This document shows, piece after piece, positions 1-5,789 of a DNA stretch of 7,073 nucleotides. The notes beneath the pieces were generated by a model. That model was not told where the DNA came from. It searched no databases and saw only the letters and a program-made list of their open reading frames with translations. Numbering within the stretch: position 1 is the first letter of the stretch; every line of letters starts with the position of its first letter. This DNA is from Prolixibacteraceae bacterium (GTDB lineage: Bacteria > Bacteroidota > Bacteroidia > Bacteroidales > Prolixibacteraceae): positions 1 to 7,073 of the forward strand of contig JACMKG010000107.1 of NCBI GenBank assembly GCA_014380255.1. The letters run 5' to 3'. A program made the translations under genes and the position numbers.

Positions 1-203
1 TAATGAGCTTCCTTGGCAAGAAAAGTGCTGGTGGAGGTGGGGGAATCGGAAATCTGCTGGGTTCTTTTATGAACGATGAAACACAAGCCAATCCCAAGTC
101 ACAAAGCTTTATCAACAAGTTGCTCGACAAGGATAACGATGGAAGCGTGATGGATGATCTGGGAGATATGGGAAAATCGTTCTTTGGTAAAATGATGAAA
201 TAG
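1..203 (+). CDS. C-terminal part of a small glycine-rich DUF937-like protein (probably 5'-truncated by the window edge)
   Basis: The reading frame is open from the left edge. The first ATG, at base 3, would give 66 residues ending in a TAG at 201-203. The visible protein has a glycine run (residues 10-14), a small hydrophobic stretch (GIGNLLGSFM) and a final acidic motif DKDNDGSVMDD (42-52), followed by a Gly/Lys-rich amphipathic tail. This order, a Gly-rich linker then a DxDxDG loop then GMGKSFFGK, resembles the C-terminus of bacterial DUF937 (YidB-like) proteins, whose function is not established. Such proteins normally have an N-terminal helical part of about 100 residues, so I infer that the true start lies outside the window and that Met at base 3 is internal. 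The DxDxDG loop resembles a calcium-binding loop, but the usual acidic residue at loop position 12 is a leucine here. A strong terminator follows about 85 bp downstream. Family assignment is moderate; a complete 66-aa protein cannot be excluded. Confidence 0.55.
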   Translation, partial: MSFLGKKSAGGGGGIGNLLGSFMNDETQANPKSQSFINKLLDKDNDGSVMDDLGDMGKSFFGKMMK

Positions 204-288
204 ATCAGAAATTCTTGCGTTCGGATGCCATTGGTGCAACAAATCGTGGGGACTGATCAATCTTTCAGTTATTCGTTTCATTAGAATG

Positions 289-323
289 AAAAGGATGGTT
301 CTAAAAAGAGCCATCCTTTTTTT
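289..323 (+). terminator. Intrinsic terminator after the DUF937-like gene
   Basis: The left arm 289-302 (AAAAGGATGGTTCT) pairs with 307-320 (AGAGCCATCCTTTT) around an AAAA tetraloop. This gives a 14-bp stem with one G-U pair, with T residues continuing to 323. It lies about 85 bp after the TAG of the small gene and ends that transcript, isolating it from the protease gene. Confidence 0.85.
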
Positions 324-500
324 CTATTCCCAATTTGCATTTTTGAAACTAAATAAATCTTTTCTCAAGGTAAAAACAAGGAGGCACATGAACCTTAAAA
401 CGAAGTTTCTATAAACTTTAAATGTTTTTCTTTTTGACTATTTTTTACAAATATTTTTTACTAACATTAATGAAAAATCTGCATAAGGGTTTTTCCAATT

Positions 501-531
501 AAAATTAGAATGAATTTAGAAAATTAGAATG
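501..531. repeat. Two perfect copies of a 12-bp direct repeat, 19-bp period
   Basis: AAAATTAGAATG occurs at 501-512 and again at 520-531. Its core ATTAGAATG also occurs at 280-288, just before the terminator hairpin, and a weaker ATAGAAT follows at 534-540. The 19-bp spacing is close to two helical turns. It may be a protein-binding array, or it may be chance in AT-rich DNA. Confidence 0.4.
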
Positions 532-726
532 CCATAGAATAAGACAAAAGTGTCGTTTTATAACCTTTGGTTGTTTGTGGACTGAGATCCAATCTATTGG
601 GCTTGACTTTTTGAATCCTTTGTCAGACACGTAAAATAGAGTGACGAGCGTGCGTTTGACAGTTAAATGCCTGAATTTCAAAAAAATCTTTCCAAATGTT
701 AACTTTAATTAAGAAAATCATTAAAA

Positions 727-753
727 TTGGAATGTTTTTATAAACTATTTTTG
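727..753 (+). promoter_or_regulatory. Candidate Bacteroidota promoter for the S41 protease gene
   Basis: TATTTTTG at 746-753 matches the -7 consensus TAnnTTTG exactly. A TTG at 727-729 lies 16 nt upstream, somewhat closer than the usual 19 or so. Transcription would start near 760, giving a leader of about 70 nt before the ATG at 832. In such AT-rich DNA a chance match is possible. Confidence 0.4.
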
Positions 754-831
754 TCGTTAAATAATTTTTTAATAAACACTTCGTATGAGTTAATAGAACT
801 GTTAATTTAAATTTAAACTTAAAGAAGCTTT

Positions 832-2472
832 ATGAATTTTGTATACAGGAAGAAGGGATTTTCAATTTTGCTTGGGATGTTAATAATGACGGGAGGAAGC
901 AAATTGAACGGGCAGGATGTACAAAGTAATTTAAATGCAAGTAGTGTACAAAGTAGTGCTTTAAAATATGGACGTTTACTTCGTATCATCGATAGTTACT
1001 ACGTGGATACTACTAAAGTGGAGGAAATAACAGATAAGGCCATTGTTGAGGTACTTAAGAACCTGGATCCTCACTCTACTTATATTTCGAGGGCAGAGGT
1101 CGAGAAAATGAATGAACCGCTTCAGGGGAATTTTGAAGGAGTAGGGATTTCATTCAACGTGTATCGTGATACGTTGATGGTTGTCACAACAGTTCCCGGA
1201 GGTCCATCTGAAAAGGTGGGTATCAGGCCAGGGGATAGGATTGTATCTGTTGACTCTAAGAATATTGCTGGTGTTGGCTTGCAGAACACAGCCGTGTATG
1301 ATTACCTGCGTGGTAAAAAAGGAACAAAGGTTGAATTAGGCGTTCGCCGTAAAGGGGAATCCAATTTAATTGATTTTGTGGTATTGCGGGATAAGATTCC
1401 AATCAACAGTCTGGATGCCTCTTACATGCTTAATGATCATGTGGGCTACATCAAACTGAATAAATTCTCGGCTACCACCATTGATGAATTTACGGAAGCT
1501 ATCAAAACCTTAAAGTCAGGTTCTAAACTGAACAGCCTTGTTCTTGACCTGCGTGACAACGGGGGAGGTTATCTGAGAGCAGCCACTGAATTGGTTGATC
1601 AGTTTCTGTCTGCCTTTAAACTGATTGTTTATACCAATGGTTCGCACGCAGACAAGGAAGAATACATTTCAACCGACCGTGGTGAATTAGAGGAAGGCAA
1701 ACTAGTGCTTCTGATTGATGAAGGTTCAGCTTCGGCCAGCGAAATTGTGGCAGGGGCTATTCAGGACTGGGATCGTGGAGTATTGATTGGAAGACGTTCT
1801 TTTGGCAAAGGATTGGTTCAGCAACCCTTTGAGCTAACCGATGGTTCAATGATCCGGTTAACTACAGCACATTATTACACGCCAACAGGTCGTTGCATTC
1901 AGAAGCCTTACGTGGAAGGAGTAGATGCTTATCAGAAAGATTATCTCAACCGTATGGAGAAAGGAGAATTATTCTCTGAAAACAATGTGTCTCAAAACAC
2001 GGCATTGAAATTTGCAACCAAAGTAAGCCAACGTACGGTGTATGGCGGAGGTGGTATTATGCCTGATGTGTTTGTTCGACTGGATACATCCAAACATTAC
2101 ACTTATTACAATAATCTTCTGCGTAAAAACCTGGTCTACACTGCTGTGTTAGATATCATGGATGAGAACAGGGAAAAGTTTGTATTGCAGTATCCTGACT
2201 TTAAATCATTCGAGGCCAACTTTGAAGCAACAGACGAGATGGTCAATAGAATTATTGAAGAAGGCAATAAGGAAGGTGTCACTAAGGATGAAGAAAGCGC
2301 ACAGTTTGCCCGTCCTTTAATGAAAAGGCAAATCAAAAGCCTTGTAGCTAGAGACTTGTTTTCATTAAGCCATTACTTTCAGGTGATGAATTCGGATGAT
2401 AAAGCCATTGTAAAGGCGCTTGATGTTATTACTAAAAAGGGAGAATATGAGAAGTTGCTAAGTGGAAAATAG
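832..2472 (+). CDS. S41 family carboxyl-terminal processing peptidase (CtpA/Prc type)
   Basis: This is a serine protease of the envelope that cleaves substrates near their C-termini. Residues 1-28 look like a Sec signal peptide: a basic YRKKG, then hydrophobic SILLGMLIM, then a polar end. A PDZ domain at about 98-185 includes GVGISF (103-108) and the SEKVGIRPGDRI segment (126-137). The S41 domain follows at about 190-415, with LDLRDNGGG (238-246) and GSASASEIVAGA (298-309). By the spacing known from CtpB, the catalytic serine should be S301, the general-base lysine K326 (SFGKG) and the supporting glutamine Q330, and all three are present. The remaining 130 residues or so are a helical tail of the kind seen in long Bacteroidota members of this family. 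At 546 residues it is a typical length for that group. The start at 832 is the only one that keeps the whole signal peptide. It has no Shine-Dalgarno. The natural substrate cannot be read from the sequence. Confidence 0.95.
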   Translation: MNFVYRKKGFSILLGMLIMTGGSKLNGQDVQSNLNASSVQSSALKYGRLLRIIDSYYVDTTKVEEITDKAIVEVLKNLDPHSTYISRAEVEKMNEPLQGNFEGVGISFNVYRDTLMVVTTVPGGPSEKVGIRPGDRIVSVDSKNIAGVGLQNTAVYDYLRGKKGTKVELGVRRKGESNLIDFVVLRDKIPINSLDASYMLNDHVGYIKLNKFSATTIDEFTEAIKTLKSGSKLNSLVLDLRDNGGGYLRAATELVDQFLSAFKLIVYTNGSHADKEEYISTDRGELEEGKLVLLIDEGSASASEIVAGAIQDWDRGVLIGRRSFGKGLVQQPFELTDGSMIRLTTAHYYTPTGRCIQKPYVEGVDAYQKDYLNRMEKGELFSENNVSQNTALKFATKVSQRTVYGGGGIMPDVFVRLDTSKHYTYYNNLLRKNLVYTAVLDIMDENREKFVLQYPDFKSFEANFEATDEMVNRIIEEGNKEGVTKDEESAQFARPLMKRQIKSLVARDLFSLSHYFQVMNSDDKAIVKALDVITKKGEYEKLLSGK

Positions 2473-2480
2473 TATATTCG
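2455..2480 (+). promoter_or_regulatory. Weak candidate promoter before pnuC
   Basis: TATATTCG at 2473-2480 starts on the base after the protease stop codon and differs from TAnnTTTG by one base. A TTG lies at 2455-2457, 15 nt upstream, inside the end of the protease gene. Transcription would start near 2487, about 28 nt before the ATG. The 42-bp gap to the protease gene has no terminator, so read-through is equally possible. Confidence 0.35.
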
Positions 2481-2514
2481 CAACCTTATATTGTGAATCT
2501 TTTTCCACCTAATT

Positions 2515-3120
2515 ATGGACATATTATATAAATGGCTCTCAGGAAACTATATTGAACTCCTGGGAGCCATTTTAGGTTTTGCATATATCCTGTTCTCCAT
2601 TCGTCAAAGCATCTGGACTTGGCCTGTGGGATTGATGACCTCGGTGCTTTATGTCTGGGTCTTCCTGACTACCAAGCTTTATGCCGACATGGGCCTTCAG
2701 ATTTATTATGTGTTTATCAGCATCTACGGCTGGTATGAATGGGTCAAGGGAAAATCATCCGATGATAGCGGGAAACTACATATCACCCGGTTGTCCTTTA
2801 AATTGGGACTTATACTGGCATTGATCTCGGTGCTTGTATTTTTATTGATGTGGTATGTTCTTAAGAATTATACGGATTCACCCGTTCCTTTTGCCGATTC
2901 ACTGGCTACCACCCTGAGCATTGTAGCTACCTGGATGCTGGCCAGAAAGATACTGGAACACTGGTTGGTATGGATATTTGTCGATGCATTCTCTATCGGA
3001 TTATTCTGGTACAAGGACCTTTATCCTACGGTTATCCTGTTTGTAATTTATACCGTTATGGCCCTGGTTGGATTCCTTGAATGGAAGAAGGAATGGAAGC
3101 AACCCAGAAATCATAAGTAA
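2515..3120 (+). CDS. pnuC: PnuC-type nicotinamide riboside transporter
   Basis: This is an integral inner-membrane protein that imports nicotinamide riboside by facilitated diffusion; phosphorylation inside the cell traps the substrate. The 201-residue protein is mostly hydrophobic with several membrane segments, at roughly 13-30, 36-53, 58-75, 95-116, 128-143, 147-165 and 170-188. Family signatures are IWTWPVG (33-39), the aromatic segment QIYYVFISIYGWYEW (62-76), and VDAFSIGLFWYKDLYPT (156-172). The Trp- and Tyr-rich segments match those known to line the riboside site in PnuC. Length fits the family, which is usually 190-250 residues. The next gene encodes a NadR-like kinase, the expected partner, and this supports nicotinamide riboside over other vitamin substrates (PnuT for thiamine is the main alternative in Bacteroidota). 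The start is the ATG at 2515, 42 bp after the protease stop, with no Shine-Dalgarno. Confidence 0.9.
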   Translation: MDILYKWLSGNYIELLGAILGFAYILFSIRQSIWTWPVGLMTSVLYVWVFLTTKLYADMGLQIYYVFISIYGWYEWVKGKSSDDSGKLHITRLSFKLGLILALISVLVFLLMWYVLKNYTDSPVPFADSLATTLSIVATWMLARKILEHWLVWIFVDAFSIGLFWYKDLYPTVILFVIYTVMALVGFLEWKKEWKQPRNHK

Positions 3121-3162
3121 AGTAAAAAGAAAGAGCTACGATCATTGAAACTCACATTTAAG

Positions 3163-3192
3163 TTGATTTTCCCGATTACTCCTGTATTTTTG
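3163..3192 (+). promoter_or_regulatory. Strong Bacteroidota-type promoter immediately before the NadR-like kinase gene
   Basis: TATTTTTG at 3185-3192 is an exact TAnnTTTG. TTG at 3163-3165 lies exactly 19 nt upstream, the preferred spacing. The -7 box ends only 5 nt before the ATG at 3198, so transcription should begin at or within a few bases of the start codon. This predicts a leaderless mRNA and lets the kinase be expressed independently of pnuC. Confidence 0.6.
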
Positions 3193-3197
3193 TATTT

Positions 3198-3752
3198 ATG
3201 CATCAAACAGAAACTCAAATACGCATTGCTGTAACCGGCCCTGAATCGACCGGTAAAACCACTTTGGCAGTACAATTGGCAGAGCTTTATAAAGGTACCT
3301 ATATTCCAGAGCTTGCCCGTGAATATGTAGAGAGGCTACCACGCCATTATACGTACGAAGATGTTGAAACAATTGCCAGGATGCAACTTGAGCAATACAA
3401 GAGCACACAGTCGGGGCAAGGCAATCTGTTTTTCTTTGATACCTGGCTTATTATTACCAAAGTGTGGTTTAACTGGGTATTTAGCAAAACTCCCCATTGG
3501 CTGGAGGATCAGATACTCCAATGCCCCATTGACCTGTTTATGGTGTGCCTGCCCGACTTACCCTGGGAAGCAGACCCTGTTCGTGAAAACGGGGGAGAAA
3601 ACAGGCTGAAACTGCTTGATCTTTACCGAAGCGAATTGCAACACTACGGTTTCAACTATGTCGAAATCGGAGGGATGGGTGATAGGAGGCTCCAGTCGGC
3701 CATACAGGCTTTGAATAATTTTTGCCCCAATCTGAAACTTTCAGACAATTAA
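3198..3752 (+). CDS. NadR-like ATPase, probable nicotinamide riboside kinase
   Basis: It probably phosphorylates nicotinamide riboside to nicotinamide mononucleotide in the cytoplasm, using ATP. The protein is a single P-loop domain of 184 residues. The Walker A motif is GPESTGKTT (14-22), followed by PELAREYVE (37-45), which matches the conserved EXXREY-like segment of the NadR C-terminal kinase domain. A Walker B-like strand LFFFDTW lies at 77-83 with D81. LPDLPWEADPVRENG (118-132) matches the PW-x-D-x-x-R segment of NadR, with R136 in NGGENR. The helix-turn-helix and adenylyltransferase domains of enterobacterial NadR are absent, so it cannot be the full bifunctional enzyme or a DNA-binding repressor by itself. 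It lies 77 bp after pnuC, supporting a transport-plus-trapping pair. The start at 3198 leaves only ten residues before the first strand, which is normal for this family. Substrate is inferred from family and neighbour. Confidence 0.85.
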   Translation: MHQTETQIRIAVTGPESTGKTTLAVQLAELYKGTYIPELAREYVERLPRHYTYEDVETIARMQLEQYKSTQSGQGNLFFFDTWLIITKVWFNWVFSKTPHWLEDQILQCPIDLFMVCLPDLPWEADPVRENGGENRLKLLDLYRSELQHYGFNYVEIGGMGDRRLQSAIQALNNFCPNLKLSDN

Positions 3753-3753
3753 G

Positions 3754-3784
3754 TTTGATATCACTGTCAAAAGTGTGAATTTTG
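3754..3784 (+). promoter_or_regulatory. Candidate promoter for the serine O-acetyltransferase gene
   Basis: TTTG at 3754-3757 is followed after exactly 19 nt by GAATTTTG (3777-3784), one mismatch from TAnnTTTG. Transcription would start near 3791, leaving a leader of about 17 nt before the ATG at 3808. The -33 box begins one base after the kinase stop codon. Confidence 0.5.
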
Positions 3785-3807
3785 TCTATCACTAAATTTC
3801 AGCCCAC

Positions 3808-4737
3808 ATGTATTCAGAAAAGAATATTGAACACAAGATGAGCCGTTCTGTTGAACAGCTTGCTGACCCAAAATCATATAGCCTGGTTTGCCATGAGCAT
3901 CGCATAGGGGAGCCTTTGCCTTCGATCGATAAGTTAACCAAGATTGTAGGTCTGATCCGCGAGATTTTATTCCCCGGCTATTTTGGAAATACAAGTCTTC
4001 GGTCAAATACCCTTAAGCATTATGTAGGGGTTAATATTGATGAATTGTTTGAATTGTTGTCTGAACAGATACTTGCAGGCTTGTGTTTTACCTGTCTGGA
4101 ACCTGAAGAGGCAGATATGCAGGAAAGGCAGAAATTCGCCCAGGGCCTGGCCTCTGACTTTATCTCTTTTCTTCCCGAGATCAGGCGTTTGCTGATTACC
4201 GATGTTGAAGCCGCCTATCTAGGGGACCCTGCTGCTAACAGTAGAAGTGAAGTTATTTACTGTTATCCGACTATTAGAGCTATTATCAATCATCGTATCG
4301 GCCATCAATTGTTGAAACTTGGAGTACCACTTATTCCACGCATTATCTCCGAAATGGGCCATTCGGAAACAGGGATTGATATTCATCCAGGGGCTCAGAT
4401 TGGCGAATCATTTACCATTGATCATGGAACCGGTGTTGTGATTGGTTCTACCTGTATCATAGGCAACAATGTGAAGCTGTATCAGGGGGTAACCCTTGGA
4501 GCCAAGAGTTTTCCTCTGGATGAAGAAGGTAATCCTATCAAGGGTATTCCTCGTCACCCTATCGTTGAAGACAATGTGATTATTTATGCCCAGGCGACCA
4601 TTCTTGGCAGAATACGTATTGGTGAAAACTCGGTAATTGGTGGTAACGTATGGGTTACCAGTAGCCTGCCACCTTATTCTAAGGTTATTCAGTATAAAGC
4701 AAAGGGCGTAGAGTTTAATGACGGAGCCGGCATTTAG
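3808..4737 (+). CDS. cysE: Serine O-acetyltransferase (EpsC/CysE type)
   Basis: It transfers an acetyl group from acetyl-CoA to L-serine, giving O-acetylserine, the first step of cysteine synthesis in the cytoplasm. The 309-residue protein has a helical N-terminal half (to about 170) and then a left-handed beta-helix of hexapeptide repeats (about 190-285). GIDIHPGAQIG (189-199) and DHGTGVVIG (205-213) carry D191 and H206. Their 15-residue spacing equals that of the catalytic D143/H158 pair in E. coli CysE. VTLGAKS (228-234) and RHP (249-251) also match. The loop between these last two, GAKSFPLDEEGNPIKGIP, is longer than in E. coli, a mark of the EpsC-type branch common in Bacteroidota. The C-terminal PARIVG-like tail of enterobacterial CysE is missing. 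A second Met at residue 11 is a possible alternative start, but the promoter position favours 3808. No cysteine synthase gene is adjacent. Confidence 0.93.
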   Translation: MYSEKNIEHKMSRSVEQLADPKSYSLVCHEHRIGEPLPSIDKLTKIVGLIREILFPGYFGNTSLRSNTLKHYVGVNIDELFELLSEQILAGLCFTCLEPEEADMQERQKFAQGLASDFISFLPEIRRLLITDVEAAYLGDPAANSRSEVIYCYPTIRAIINHRIGHQLLKLGVPLIPRIISEMGHSETGIDIHPGAQIGESFTIDHGTGVVIGSTCIIGNNVKLYQGVTLGAKSFPLDEEGNPIKGIPRHPIVEDNVIIYAQATILGRIRIGENSVIGGNVWVTSSLPPYSKVIQYKAKGVEFNDGAGI

Positions 4738-4746
4738 CTAAGCCAG

Positions 4747-4796
4747 AAAAGTCCTTTGCCACAAAGCACGAGGCTTTGTGGCAAAGGATTTTTTTT
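4747..4796. terminator. Bidirectional intrinsic terminator between convergent genes
   Basis: A perfect 16-bp stem, 4752-4767 with 4773-4788, has the 5-nt loop ACGAG. On the plus strand eight T residues follow (4789-4796). On the minus strand the AAAA at 4747-4750 becomes a TTTT tract, so the hairpin can end both the acetyltransferase transcript and the DHOD-like gene transcript. The T-tract overlaps the minus-strand stop codon at 4795-4797. Confidence 0.92.
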
Positions 4797-5778
4797 ATTT
4801 CAGGGAGAAATACTTCATAAACTGAGCTCTTTCATAGAGCATCGGATCAGGGATCGTGCTGTACGACAAGCGTCCTCTAAAGTCTTCTATTTTCTCAAAG
4901 GAATTCTTCCACATGAAAGATCTCAGCTCATTGAGCATTTTTTCAATGACTGGAGTGCCATTGATGTATATACTGGAGCAAACCTGTGTTACCTGAGCTC
5001 CTGCCAGCAATTGCTTGATGACCGCTTCCCCGTCATGAATTCCTGTACTTGCAGCTATTTCTACTTTCGGCAGTTGTGATGAGATAAGGCCTGTCCAACG
5101 CAGAGAGCGGCGAATATCAAAAGGTGAGCTGAATATTTCTGAAGGGACTATCTCCATCTTTTCAATGTTAATATCAGGCTCGTAAAAGCGGTTGAATAAA
5201 ACCAATGCACTGGCACCATGAGCCATAAGTCGGTCGGCCATTGATACCAAGTTGGTGAAATAGAACCCAATTTTTACGGAAACAGGTATTTTGACTTGCT
5301 TCTTAATTTCAGCGATTATCCGTAGATACATCTCTTCAATTTCAGCGGAACTCTTAAAACGATCGGTGGGCACCATGAAAATGTTTAGTTCAAGGGCATC
5401 GGCACCGGCATCTTCAAATTCTTTGGCAAATACAGTCCATTCAGCGGATGAGATGCAATTAATGCTGGCAATAATAGGAATTGTCAACTCTTTCTTAGCT
5501 TCGCTTAGAAGGCTTAAATGCCGGGTAATGGAGTTGTTGCGTGTGTAATTCCAGATGTAATCTTCAGCCTCGGGGTATAAGTTTTGTGGATCACGGTTAA
5601 TCAGGTGGTTCACTTCATTGTTGATCTGTTCTTCAAATATTGATTTAAGCACGATTGCTCCTGCACCTGCATTTTCAAGGTTTTTGATCTTCTCCAGTGA
5701 GTTTGTAAGACCAGAACTTGCCACCACAATAGGATTCCTTAAATTCAATCCCATGTATTTAGTTTCTAAACTTGTCAT
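4795..5778 (-). CDS. Dihydroorotate dehydrogenase-like flavoprotein (function not established)
   Basis: The 327-residue protein has the TIM-barrel, FMN-binding fold of class 1 dihydroorotate dehydrogenases and belongs to the family annotated as dihydroorotate dehydrogenase-like. Visible elements are LRNPIVVASSGLT (13-25), IVLKSIFEEQ (42-51), GADALELNIF (125-134), VSVKIGFYFTNL (167-178, with K169), LVLFNRFYEPDI (192-203) and STGIHDGEAVIKQLLAGA (244-261, the FMN phosphate region). At the position after ELN, true class 1A enzymes carry a Cys in an N-x-S-C-P-N motif as catalytic base. Here the sequence is ELNIFMVPTDRFKSS, with neither that Cys nor the PN pair. Activity on dihydroorotate is therefore doubtful and I leave the gene unnamed. 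It follows yggS by 11 bp on the same strand and is probably co-transcribed with it. The stop lies inside the shared terminator. The start ATG (complement of 5776-5778) gives the usual family N-terminus. Confidence 0.9.
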   Translation of the reverse strand: MTSLETKYMGLNLRNPIVVASSGLTNSLEKIKNLENAGAGAIVLKSIFEEQINNEVNHLINRDPQNLYPEAEDYIWNYTRNNSITRHLSLLSEAKKELTIPIIASINCISSAEWTVFAKEFEDAGADALELNIFMVPTDRFKSSAEIEEMYLRIIAEIKKQVKIPVSVKIGFYFTNLVSMADRLMAHGASALVLFNRFYEPDINIEKMEIVPSEIFSSPFDIRRSLRWTGLISSQLPKVEIAASTGIHDGEAVIKQLLAGAQVTQVCSSIYINGTPVIEKMLNELRSFMWKNSFEKIEDFRGRLSYSTIPDPMLYERAQFMKYFSLK

Positions 5779-5789
5779 ATTCGTTAGTT

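Larger units (their letters stand above)
324..831. other. Intergenic region of about 500 bp with no convincing gene
   Basis: The region is strongly AT-rich with frequent stops in all frames. I see no tRNA, no known riboswitch pattern and no coding-like frame. It holds a 12-bp direct repeat (501-512 and 520-531), an imperfect dyad (621-661), an AAGGAGG followed by an 8-codon frame (378-414), a 12-bp AT palindrome (TTTAAATTTAAA, 806-817) and a candidate promoter for the protease (727-753). If transcription starts near 760, only about 70 nt of it would be 5' leader, leaving 324-726 unexplained. Confidence 0.6.

Noticed and set aside
99..314. Minus-strand open frame of 71 codons at the left end
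   Set aside because: It is antisense to the DUF937-like gene, starts within the terminator hairpin, and its translation looks like a random antisense product rich in His and Ile.
543..559. GACA-AAAG-TGTC followed by G and TTTT as a possible terminator
   Set aside because: The stem is only 4 bp with a short T-run, too weak to call, and no gene ends just before it.
806..817. TTTAAATTTAAA palindrome just before the protease start
   Set aside because: Low-complexity AT sequence of this kind is expected by chance in this intergenic DNA, and nothing else marks it as an operator.
905..962. Short repeated segment (GTACAAAGTA twice) near the start of the protease gene
   Set aside because: It encodes a low-complexity Ser/Asn/Gln linker just after the signal peptide. 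It is in frame and not a mobile or regulatory repeat.
4756..5079. Plus-strand open frame of 107 codons downstream of the acetyltransferase
   Set aside because: It begins inside the terminator hairpin and lies wholly antisense to the well-supported DHOD-like gene. Its composition shows no family signature.
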